Assembly: GCA_947175845.1 (NCBI GenBank)
Contig: CAMWOK010000049.1
Coordinates: 1 to 13,758, forward strand
Length of the DNA: 13,758 nucleotides
Origin: an uncultured Lachnospiraceae bacterium
GTDB taxonomy: Bacteria > Bacillota > Clostridia > Lachnospirales > Lachnospiraceae
Direction of reading: 5' to 3'
This document shows positions 7,104 to 12,603 of this stretch, one piece after another. The notes under the pieces were generated by a model. The model did not search any database. It was not told where the DNA came from and was given only the letters and a program-made list of their open reading frames with translations. Each line of letters begins with the position of its first letter. The first letter of the stretch is position 1. The position numbers and the translations under genes are program-made.

Positions 7104-7460
7104 TTAATCAATCACTCGAACGCCTTCAACAAAGATGTTGATTTTTTCGATCTCGAGACCTGTGAAATTTTCAACCTTGTATTTTACATTGTTAATCAGA
7201 TTGTCACATACCGTAATAATACTTACTCCGTACGCCACAATCACGTGAAAATCAAGAATCAGCTTATTGTTGACAATGTTGACAGAGATCCCGTGCGTGA
7301 TGCTCTCTTTCATCAGCAGCTTGACCAGGCCGTCCTTCACGTTTACTGAGGCCATGCCGACGATCCCGAAGCACTCCACTGCCACGCTTCCCGCATACTG
7401 CGCAATAACCTCAGGATCGATATAGATATTACCCATGTGGGTATTCATAGATCCTTTCAT
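7104..7460 (-). CDS. Asp23/Gls24 family envelope stress protein (YloU-like)
   Basis: This is a 118-residue Asp23-family protein. Members are small cytoplasmic proteins, some held near the membrane, linked to cell-envelope homeostasis; the molecular activity is unclear. Typical features are the opening GNIYIDPEVIAQYAG, then VAVECFGIVGMASVNVKDG, a beta-rich middle (ISVNIVNNKLILDFHVIVAYGVSI) and the ending FTGLEIEKINIFVEGVRV. The ATG at 7460 has a strong AAGGAGG seven bases upstream; the open frame extends further 5' but the extra residues do not resemble the family. No membrane helix is seen. It is the first gene of the asp23-fakA-recG operon and divergent from rpmB. Confidence 0.92.
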   Translation of the reverse strand: MKGSMNTHMGNIYIDPEVIAQYAGSVAVECFGIVGMASVNVKDGLVKLLMKESITHGISVNIVNNKLILDFHVIVAYGVSIITVCDNLINNVKYKVENFTGLEIEKINIFVEGVRVID

Positions 7461-7520
7461 AGAAATCCTCCTTTTTGCTTCTTTATATAAAAATAGAAAA
7501 TAAAGAATACTAATGTTTTT

Positions 7521-7526
7521 ATTATA
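7521..7526 (-). promoter_or_regulatory. Possible -10 box of the asp23-fakA-recG operon
   Basis: A perfect TATAAT on the minus strand lies about 60 bases upstream of the asp23 ATG, within AT-rich DNA. No good -35 element is present at 16-18 bases, so this is a weak call based on the -10 box and position only. Confidence 0.3.
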
Positions 7527-7598
7527 ACCGTTTTTTGGTAAAAAGGAAACATATATTTTAACAGACACAAAAAATTTTCACTTTTTCTGAAAAACAAC

Positions 7599-7627
7599 TT
7601 GCCAAATGCTGTTTTTTTTGGTAAGAT
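7599..7627 (+). promoter_or_regulatory. Sigma-A-type promoter for rpmB
   Basis: TTGCCA (7599-7604, five of six matches), 17 bases including a run of eight T, then TAAGAT (7622-7627, four of six). It lies about 50 bases upstream of the rpmB ATG, in the correct orientation and with ideal spacing. Confidence 0.5.
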
Positions 7628-7676
7628 ACTACTGTTGTGAGTCGAATGACTTAGTTTAGTTGAGGAGGTGCTAACG

Positions 7677-7862
7677 ATGGCAAAGTGTGATATTTGTGGC
7701 AAAGGCGTTCATTTCGGTAATAACGTAAGCCATTCTGATAGAAAATCCAGTGCGATTTGGAACTCCAATGTAAAGCGTGTAAAATGCAAAGTAAACGGAG
7801 CTGCTAAGAGAATGCACGTATGTACAAGATGTCTGCGTTCCGGTGCTGTTGAGCGCGCGTAA
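7677..7862 (+). CDS. rpmB: 50S ribosomal protein L28
   Basis: This is a structural protein of the large ribosomal subunit. The 61-residue product begins MAKCDICGKGVHFGNNVSHS and has the L28 pattern of a basic middle (WNSNVKRVKCK) and the C-terminal HVCTRCLRSG. CDIC near the N-terminus and CTRC near the C-terminus form the four-cysteine zinc site of the C+ type of L28, so this is the zinc-binding form. The ATG at 7677 has GAGGAGG about eight bases upstream; a GTG at 7668 overlaps that ribosome binding site and is rejected. It is a single-gene unit, divergent from asp23, with its own promoter and terminator. Confidence 0.98.
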   Translation: MAKCDICGKGVHFGNNVSHSDRKSSAIWNSNVKRVKCKVNGAAKRMHVCTRCLRSGAVERA

Positions 7863-7874
7863 ACAAATGTGTAA

Positions 7875-7923
7875 TTTAGAGATTAAAAAAGGAAGCGGTA
7901 CGCTTCTTTTTTTAATCTCTAAA
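7875..7923. terminator. Bidirectional terminator between rpmB and the J-domain gene
   Basis: An inverted repeat with 23-base arms that differ at one position (a G-U pair) encloses the loop GTA. The core is GGAAGCG/CGCTTC, flanked by A and T tracts on both sides. It begins 12 bases after the rpmB stop and about 38 bases beyond the stop of the convergent minus-strand gene, so it can end both transcripts. Confidence 0.92.
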
Positions 7924-7961
7924 TTTATGTTCCGCGTCTGTTGGCCGAAAAGAAGCCGGCA

Positions 7962-8528
7962 CTAACTCTCATAGTACCGGCTCTTTAAACTCTCATATTC
8001 CGTCTGAATCAGCAGCAGCGTCTTGGTGTCGCCGCATTTGTTGTCCGGGTGAAAGATCTTCAGCAGCTCCTTATATCGCTTCCGAAGTGCCATGTCATTG
8101 TCAACACCCCTGAAAAAGCTTGTGTTCTCATAATGCCCGGACTCGTACTGCGCATGGGACGACTTGGAGCCAGACATTTTCTGGCGTCTGTACTTGTTCC
8201 TCTCGTGCTCAAAATTCATGCGCTCACACTCGAGCGCTTTCCTGTCCAGCGCAAGCTGCTGGTAAGCATCCTCAATGATCTTCTTCTTTTTTGCAATAAA
8301 TACTTCGTTGTCATCAAAGCGTTTCTCTATCATCTTCTCGCGCAGTTCCAGCGCATTCTTATCGCGCTCAAGCTTTCTTTTCAGATCCTGCAGCTCACGG
8401 TTGATCTCCTGCAGCTCGTCCCTCTTTGCCTGAATTCTGACCTGCTCCTGAAACATCCAGGTTTTCATCTTCTTGATGTCATCCGGCGCCTCAGCCCTCA
8501 AGAGCTCCTCATCAAAATCCAACATCAT
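7962..8528 (-). CDS. Coiled-coil protein with a C-terminal J-domain
   Basis: The last 40 or so residues look like the core of a DnaJ domain: LRKRYKELLKIFHPDNK with the HPD motif (about 160-162) that stimulates Hsp70 ATPase, then a helix with QTEYESLKSRYYES. Upstream, residues about 15-115 are a highly charged, heptad-like coiled coil (ELQEINRELQDLKRKL and similar), joined by a Ser/Gly/Tyr linker. The Gly/Phe and zinc-finger regions of true DnaJ are absent, so this is a specialised J-protein and not the general chaperone. The ATG at 8528 is favoured (GGGAG eight bases upstream) over the one at 8534, which is too close. It is the last gene of the gerW-containing run and ends before a shared terminator. 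The probable role is to bring DnaK to one client held by the coiled coil; the client is unknown. Confidence 0.82.
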   Translation of the reverse strand: MMLDFDEELLRAEAPDDIKKMKTWMFQEQVRIQAKRDELQEINRELQDLKRKLERDKNALELREKMIEKRFDDNEVFIAKKKKIIEDAYQQLALDRKALECERMNFEHERNKYRRQKMSGSKSSHAQYESGHYENTSFFRGVDNDMALRKRYKELLKIFHPDNKCGDTKTLLLIQTEYESLKSRYYES

Positions 8529-8608
8529 ATTCATCTACTCCCTTTTGTGTTTGAAACCATCTCCTGTGTCTCCACAGCCTTCTTCCTGTTACAGTCCTGC
8601 TCTGTCAG

Positions 8609-8749
8609 TTATCTGCATCCAAACAGACAATACGCCGCGATAATAAAAATGGCAATCAGTATCAATCCTATCCATGTGCTGCCTATGACCAGCATAAAGA
8701 GCATGCCGATTGCAATCCAGAACAACGTATAACCGATCAGCTTACACAC
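8609..8749 (-). CDS. 46-residue two-helix membrane protein
   Basis: This is a short open frame read directly from the minus strand: a GTG start at 8749, a TAA ending at 8609, and GAGG nine bases before the GTG. The product starts VCKLIGYTLFWIAIGM and is almost wholly hydrophobic. Two membrane segments are clear, about residues 5-22 and 26-43, separated by a GSTW turn, and the tail is CLFGCR. Three cysteines lie at or near the ends. It fills most of the 280-base gap between gerW and the J-domain gene, on the same strand. I recall similar tiny CxLIGY-type proteins in clostridia but cannot name a family. The case rests on the ribosome binding site, the membrane-protein pattern and the position in the operon. 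Confidence 0.65.
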   Translation of the reverse strand: MCKLIGYTLFWIAIGMLFMLVIGSTWIGLILIAIFIIAAYCLFGCR

Positions 8750-8808
8750 AATCGTACACCTCGGCACATCTTTCTCTATTATATGCGCCGTGTGCTTTAT
8801 TTCATACC

Positions 8809-9198
8809 CTATTTATCGTCCGGAAAAGCAGTGTCAATCGCCTCGTCGTCGCTTGGCATATCCGCATTTCTGGAGGTGAACCGGTCGATCAGATCCGGAA
8901 CCATGTCGATAATCTTGTTCACGGTGTCCTGATTCTTGATATTGACAAGCCGCACCTGCCCGTTCTTGATGACAAGAACCGCGCTGGGCGACATCTTACC
9001 GGTCATTCCGCCCGCTCCGCCGCTTTTCTTCTCCTGTGCGGAAGCGCCTGCCCCCATGCCGAAAGTGACGTCCACAAGAGGAATAATCGTGGCATCCCCC
9101 GCCTGTGTCGGCTCACCGACCACCGTCTTGGATGAGAGAAAGCTTTCCATTCCCTGCATCATGGAATTTACTACTTCGTTAAAATTGTTATCAGACAT
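8809..9198 (-). CDS. ytfJ: GerW family sporulation protein (YtfJ)
   Basis: GerW (YtfJ) is a spore protein known from Bacillus, where it is needed for normal germination; family members are widespread in spore-forming Firmicutes. The 129-residue product shows the family core: TVVGEPTQAGDATIIPLVDV followed by the glycine-rich TFGMGAGA, a KSGGAGGMTGK stretch, then PSAVLVIKNGQVRLVNI and a C-terminal helix with IIDMVPDLIDRF. The ATG at 9198 has GGAGG six bases upstream. It lies 36 bases after the DUF2953 gene, the same pairing as ytfI-ytfJ in Bacillus, which supports both calls. The ending is acidic (AFPDDK). Confidence 0.92.
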   Translation of the reverse strand: MSDNNFNEVVNSMMQGMESFLSSKTVVGEPTQAGDATIIPLVDVTFGMGAGASAQEKKSGGAGGMTGKMSPSAVLVIKNGQVRLVNIKNQDTVNKIIDMVPDLIDRFTSRNADMPSDDEAIDTAFPDDK

Positions 9199-9234
9199 GC
9201 GATACCTCCAAAATCAAATGAATTCCAATCAAGT

Positions 9235-10251
9235 CTAACTGCGCTTTAAATGTTTGATGAAGCGCTTGATGTCTTTGTCAAAAAACAGGACACAGGCAGC
9301 CCGCACAAACACAAATACACAGATGCGCCCCCGGAAGGAGGCATCCCCACTCATGACGGTCCGGTCGAACTCAGGCTGTATATCAATATTTCCCTGATGC
9401 AGGGGATAGAACATTCCCCACACGGCAAGGACTTCCCCCATCACTGCCGGGTCATCAAATCCAAGATGAAGATTTACCCGATACTTTCGCGGAACGGCTC
9501 TGCCCAGCACCCGCCCCAGCTGTTTCTGGCACTTTGCAAGCGCCCGCTTTGTGCTGTCCAGCTGTAATACTTTCAGGTAATATTTTATGTTATCTTTTAT
9601 CTTTCCTATTGTATCACAAACTTTCTGGAATGTGAACTTTATATTTTTAAAAAAGTTTACAAAATTAATGAAAAAATTCTTAATTTTTTGAAAAATTCCC
9701 TGTTTCTTTTCACCGTTTTCTGCAAACTTATCCGGCGTCTCTGCCTCTTCGCCAGATTCCGGCACGGCGTGGAAATCCGCCTCCTCAAACTCAGGCAGAA
9801 TATCCTGCAAAGACACGTCTTGTGCGGCAGTCTCGTCCAACCCGGCCTCCTGCGAAACCACATCCCCAGACCAATCCTCTTCTGACAGATCGCCCTGTGA
9901 CGATGCGGCCTGAATTTCTCCGGTCCCTTTTGCTTTAGTTTTCGTTGATTTTCCTTTTTTATGCCTCTTTTTTTGCCTGGGTTCTCTCAGATTATCATAG
10001 ATCGTGATTCCCAGAACCCGCAGGCAGAGATGAAGCGCCTGGCCGCTCTCATACACCGCCTTTGCGGAGATTAGATGCAAGAGCCATGTCCCGCGCAGCT
10101 TTGCCGTCACCAGACCGTCCTGATAAGTCCCTTTTCCGTTGTATCGAACGGGCACAAACAGAACAAGGAGCAGAACAAACAATATGATTCCGAGAATGAC
10201 CAGCACTGTAATCCCGATAACCTTCAAAACCGCCAACAGTATCGATATCAT
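9235..10251 (-). CDS. DUF2953 membrane-anchored protein (YtfI-like)
   Basis: The 338-residue protein has one long N-terminal membrane segment (about 4-33) followed by the DUF2953 start (VPVRYNGKG, LRGTWLLHLIS). A Lys-rich patch (about 93-108) and a long acidic, probably disordered insert (about 110-180) interrupt the domain. It resumes with an aromatic, basic stretch (IKNFFINFVNFFKNIKF) and the typical ending LGFDDPAVMGEVLAVWGMFYP ... RFIKHLKRS. The molecular function is unknown; the linkage to GerW suggests a role in sporulation or germination. The ATG at 10251 has GAGGG six bases upstream. The charged insert is much longer than the domain needs and may be lineage-specific. Confidence 0.85.
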   Translation of the reverse strand: MISILLAVLKVIGITVLVILGIILFVLLLVLFVPVRYNGKGTYQDGLVTAKLRGTWLLHLISAKAVYESGQALHLCLRVLGITIYDNLREPRQKKRHKKGKSTKTKAKGTGEIQAASSQGDLSEEDWSGDVVSQEAGLDETAAQDVSLQDILPEFEEADFHAVPESGEEAETPDKFAENGEKKQGIFQKIKNFFINFVNFFKNIKFTFQKVCDTIGKIKDNIKYYLKVLQLDSTKRALAKCQKQLGRVLGRAVPRKYRVNLHLGFDDPAVMGEVLAVWGMFYPLHQGNIDIQPEFDRTVMSGDASFRGRICVFVFVRAACVLFFDKDIKRFIKHLKRS

Positions 10252-10272
10252 AAATTTCCCTCGATCAATAAA

Positions 10273-10587
10273 TTATTTTGTAAAATATGCCTTGACATCA
10301 TAAGCGCCTGTCTCGCGAAGCACATCCTGCAGGATCTCTATGACCAGATCCACCGCCCCGCCGTACCCTTCTGCAATTCCCACAATATAAGGCGCATTCT
10401 TCTTTTTCCGGTAGTACTTCTGTTTGAGCATCCCGCTGTGGTAGATTTCGAGCAGGTCGTTGTTCCTCGCAAGAGCAATCACATACAGAAACGGCTGTGG
10501 CCTGCCGGTCCGCAGCTTCCATTTGACATTCCCGCACTTCTTGTCCAGCGACGGGCTGATATACAACTTTTTACTAAAATGTACCAT
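10273..10587 (-). CDS. Conserved-looking hypothetical protein, 104 residues
   Basis: I do not assign a function. The protein is basic at the N-terminus (MVHFSKKLYI), then has a compact alpha/beta pattern: VKWKLRTGRPQPFLYVIALA, LLEIYHSGMLKQKYYRKK, and PYIVGIAEGYGGAVDLVIEI with a final helix. There is no signal peptide or membrane helix and only one cysteine. The ATG at 10587 is chosen because GGGAG is eight bases upstream; a TTG at 10602 overlaps that site. It begins the run DUF2953-gerW-small membrane protein-J-domain gene, with only 21 bases to the next gene, so it probably belongs to the same transcript. I recall similar small proteins in Lachnospiraceae, but no known activity. Confidence 0.8.
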   Translation of the reverse strand: MVHFSKKLYISPSLDKKCGNVKWKLRTGRPQPFLYVIALARNNDLLEIYHSGMLKQKYYRKKKNAPYIVGIAEGYGGAVDLVIEILQDVLRETGAYDVKAYFTK

Positions 10588-10615
10588 GATCACTGCTCCC
10601 AATTGAATCCGTATC

Positions 10616-10647
10616 AGGAACAGCCAGAAAAGGACCTGGCAGTTCCT
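10616..10647 (-). promoter_or_regulatory. Stem-loop at the probable 5' end of the gerW operon transcript
   Basis: In mRNA sense the arms are AGGAACTGCCAG and CTGGCTGTTCCT, twelve bases each with a single mismatch, around the loop GTCCTTTT. No U tract follows, so it is not a terminator. It starts about six bases after a TATAAT box at 10653-10658 and ends about 28 bases before the first start codon, so the message would begin with this hairpin. Such 5' stems are known to protect mRNA from decay; that role is inferred here. Confidence 0.45.
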
Positions 10648-10652
10648 TAGAA

Positions 10653-10658
10653 ATTATA
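10653..10658 (-). promoter_or_regulatory. Possible -10 box for the gerW-containing operon
   Basis: A perfect TATAAT on the minus strand lies about 65 bases upstream of the 10587 start, just after the terminator of the preceding NUDIX gene. No convincing -35 element is visible at 16-18 bases, so an activator or another sigma factor may be involved, or the box may be chance. Confidence 0.35.
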
Positions 10659-10699
10659 AAGATTATTCTAACATAAGATGCCATATATTTCAAATGAAA

Positions 10700-10724
10700 A
10701 AAGAAGGCCGGACAGACCTTCTTT
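10700..10724 (-). terminator. Rho-independent terminator after the NUDIX gene
   Basis: In minus-strand sense this is AAAGAAGGTC, the loop TGTCC, then GGCCTTCTTT with one T-G wobble, followed by more T residues. It starts 12 bases after the NUDIX stop and probably ends the cheX-cheY-NUDIX transcript. Confidence 0.8.
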
Positions 10725-10735
10725 CCAGAATGTTT

Positions 10736-11182
10736 CTAACGCGGTTTTATCCATTGTTTGTTTTTCCGAAGATCCAGGTATTCCTGATAAGCCTGCTCCA
10801 ATATTTGCTTTTCGTTTGAGAATTTGAGCAGATGGTACGCTTCATGATACTTATAGTATCCCGAATCGACAAAAAATTCTTCGCGCTGTGGCTTGCTGTA
10901 ATAATTATCCGCCATCATCAGATACCAATGCACTTCCTTCTCTACGACATCCTGAGGCACATTGAAGGTATATTCACTTTTTCCAATGTATTTCATGACA
11001 GTGGCTTTCACACCTGATTCCTCAAACACTTCGCGCAGGGCAGTCTCCACATGCTTTTCACCAGTCTCGACGGTGCCTTTGGGCAAAACCCAGCCTTCAT
11101 ACCTGTTTTTGAAATTTTTGTATAAAAGTAAAATTTTCCCTCTGAAAATGACTACGCCACCACAGCTAGTAGCTTGAATCAT
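10736..11182 (-). CDS. NUDIX hydrolase
   Basis: NUDIX enzymes split nucleoside diphosphates linked to another group, using metal ions bound by the NUDIX box. The 148-residue protein carries a complete box, GTVETGEKHVETAL directly followed by REVFEESGV, matching GX5EX7REUXEEXGU with every key Glu present. Before it are the usual strands (SCGGVVIFRGKILLLY) and WVLPKG. The WVLPKG motif and small size resemble the dinucleoside polyphosphate (Ap4A)-type branch, but the substrate cannot be fixed from sequence. The ATG at 11182 has AGGAGG seven bases upstream. It follows cheY by 30 bases and is probably cotranscribed; a link to chemotaxis is not otherwise supported. The basic tail (RKNKQWIKPR) lies beyond the domain. 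Confidence 0.93.
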   Translation of the reverse strand: MIQATSCGGVVIFRGKILLLYKNFKNRYEGWVLPKGTVETGEKHVETALREVFEESGVKATVMKYIGKSEYTFNVPQDVVEKEVHWYLMMADNYYSKPQREEFFVDSGYYKYHEAYHLLKFSNEKQILEQAYQEYLDLRKNKQWIKPR

Positions 11183-11212
11183 TGTGTTTCCTCCTGTATG
11201 GTGCGTAAATTT

Positions 11213-11569
11213 TTATTTCATACTATCCATAATGCTGATAATCTGGTTTGTCTCGTAAGGCTTCGTGACAAAGTCCGCCGCGCCAAGCTTGATTGCGTCC
11301 AGCATCTTATTTTTCTGGCCGGATGCTGTCACCATGATCACTTTGGCTTCCTCATTGTATTCCTTTATCTTAACAAGGGTTTCTATCCCATCCATCACAG
11401 GCATCGTGATATCCAGCGTCACAAAATCAGGCTCGAGCTCACAATACTTGTCGTAGCCCTCCTGACCGTTTTCTGCCTCCGCAACCACGTCATAGCCATT
11501 TTCGACAAGAATATGGCGAAGCATATACCTGGATGTCTTGGAATCATCAACTATCAAAACAGTACTCAT
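11213..11569 (-). CDS. cheY: CheY-like single-domain response regulator
   Basis: This is a receiver domain with no output domain, 118 residues, as in CheY, which binds the flagellar motor switch when phosphorylated. Conserved positions are all present: the acidic pair in VDDSKTSRYM, the phosphorylated Asp in VTLDITMPVMDG (about residue 53), Thr in VTASG and Lys in TKPYE. The ATG at 11569 has AAGGAG eight bases upstream. It lies 43 bases after a CheX-type phosphatase gene, so the pair looks like a regulator with its own dephosphorylating partner. In an organism with flagellin a motor role is likely, but a stand-alone regulator could also serve another pathway, as no kinase or receptor gene is present here. 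Confidence 0.92.
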   Translation of the reverse strand: MSTVLIVDDSKTSRYMLRHILVENGYDVVAEAENGQEGYDKYCELEPDFVTLDITMPVMDGIETLVKIKEYNEEAKVIMVTASGQKNKMLDAIKLGAADFVTKPYETNQIISIMDSMK

Positions 11570-11612
11570 TTTTCAATCTCCTTATCCTCTTCTTCTATAT
11601 TAAAAAGCATAT

Positions 11613-12485
11613 TTACTCATACACTTCTAAAACTGCCCGAAAACTGTAACCATTGGCATGAACAGGAATGACATACAATTTCTCGTTGCTGATGAATGGT
11701 CCTTCCAATGAGAATTCCGGTGAGCTCATATCGACAGAGACGTCATCATAACTTACGTTCGTGGCAAACAGACCATTGATGCAGTTGATAAATTCCCCGA
11801 CATTGTCCAGTGCATCCTCGTCCACTGTATCGTATGTGTCTCCTGTAAAGTGGTTTGCGATCGCCAGCAGATTGTTGTCCGGCGCGGTTATGTACACTTT
11901 CATGTGAATGTCTCCGGCTACCATCTGACATGCATATTTGTCAAGCTGCAGGGACCGGGCCGCGTACGCCTTATCCAGATACGCGTCACTGTCGATCAGC
12001 CTGCGTATCGTCTGAACAAGAGTGCGTGTAAATTCCCTGAGCTGTTCGGATTTGAGCGGGACAAAAATATCAATGCACTGCGAAAGGTCATCGTGGATCA
12101 GCGCGCTGAGCTGGGCGTCAGTATACCCGCCAAGCTGCTGAAATTCATCCAGAAGCGGCTTGATCTGATCCAGCCGGAAGATTCCCTGTCCAAGAAGACT
12201 CTGCACAAATTTCATAAACACATTTGACTGGTACGTCAGGATCTCGTCCAACTTTTCATCGCTGAGATATCCGGCCTCGATCGCTGCCTCTCCCAGGCGT
12301 TCACTGCCCGTGTCAATCCGTCCCAGAAGCTCCTGCACGACTGCCGATGTCAGAACTTTATTGATAACTGCTATTGTCGCCACCTCAGCCTTAAGATCTT
12401 TCTGAACAGGAAGTAAATCATCAAGCTGATTCTGTGTCAGTAAATGTTTTTCTACCAGATAATTTCCAAATAAGCGGTTAATCAT
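11613..12485 (-). CDS. CheX-type CheY-P phosphatase with an N-terminal repeat module
   Basis: The C-terminal half (about 175-290) resembles CheX, which removes phosphate from CheY-P. The signature is VGEFINCINGLF, with the catalytic-type Glu and Asn of the ExxN motif at 231 and 234, followed by a beta-rich end (SLEGPFISNEKLYVIPVHANG). The N-terminal part holds two related 24-residue stretches: residues 5-28 (LFGNYLVEKHLLTQNQL ... Q) and 63-86 (RLGEAAIEAGYLSDEKL ... Q). These resemble the MshEN-type repeat of secretion ATPases, which in some proteins binds cyclic di-GMP. A helical linker joins the two parts. The ATG at 12485 has AAGGGAG seven bases upstream. Only one ExxN motif is present, as in CheX and unlike CheC. 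It is followed by cheY. The phosphatase call is fairly safe; the ligand idea is inference. Confidence 0.82.
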   Translation of the reverse strand: MINRLFGNYLVEKHLLTQNQLDDLLPVQKDLKAEVATIAVINKVLTSAVVQELLGRIDTGSERLGEAAIEAGYLSDEKLDEILTYQSNVFMKFVQSLLGQGIFRLDQIKPLLDEFQQLGGYTDAQLSALIHDDLSQCIDIFVPLKSEQLREFTRTLVQTIRRLIDSDAYLDKAYAARSLQLDKYACQMVAGDIHMKVYITAPDNNLLAIANHFTGDTYDTVDEDALDNVGEFINCINGLFATNVSYDDVSVDMSSPEFSLEGPFISNEKLYVIPVHANGYSFRAVLEVYE

Positions 12486-12510
12486 TTTGAGGCTCCCTTC
12501 TACAATAAAA

Positions 12511-12516
12511 ATTATA
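12511..12516 (-). promoter_or_regulatory. Possible -10 box for cheX-cheY-NUDIX
   Basis: A perfect TATAAT on the minus strand lies about 26 bases upstream of the cheX-like ATG. No good -35 lies at 16-18 bases (a TTGCGA is about 23 away), and no sigma-28 pattern is seen. It is positioned just after the terminator of the upstream penicillin-binding protein gene. Confidence 0.35.
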
Positions 12517-12543
12517 CCTTATTATTAATATACACCCTTTCGC

Positions 12544-12583
12544 AAAAAATTACAAAGTATTCTTCATGATTTTGCAATTTTTT
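12544..12583 (-). terminator. Terminator after the penicillin-binding protein gene
   Basis: In minus-strand sense the arms are AAAAAATTGCAAA and TTTGTAATTTTTT (13 base pairs with one G-U) around a 14-base loop, ending in a run of six T. The stem is AT-rich and so weaker than the others in the window, but position and T run fit a rho-independent terminator about 20 bases after the stop. Confidence 0.6.
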
Positions 12584-12603
12584 ATACAAAAAGCAGAAAA
12601 ACG

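Noticed and set aside
6226..7141. Two long plus-strand frames opposite fakA
   Set aside because: Both are antisense to the well-supported fakA gene, lack motifs, and have Ser/Pro- or Arg/Leu-rich shadow composition.
7461..7676. Riboswitch or ribosomal-protein leader between asp23 and rpmB
   Set aside because: The 216-base gap is AT-rich and holds promoters for both directions, but I see no conserved riboswitch core or strong structured element.
10075..10650. Plus-strand frame of 191 codons opposite the DUF2953 and hypothetical genes
   Set aside because: It is antisense to two genes with proper ribosome binding sites, spans their junction, and is Gln/His/Pro-rich with no domain.
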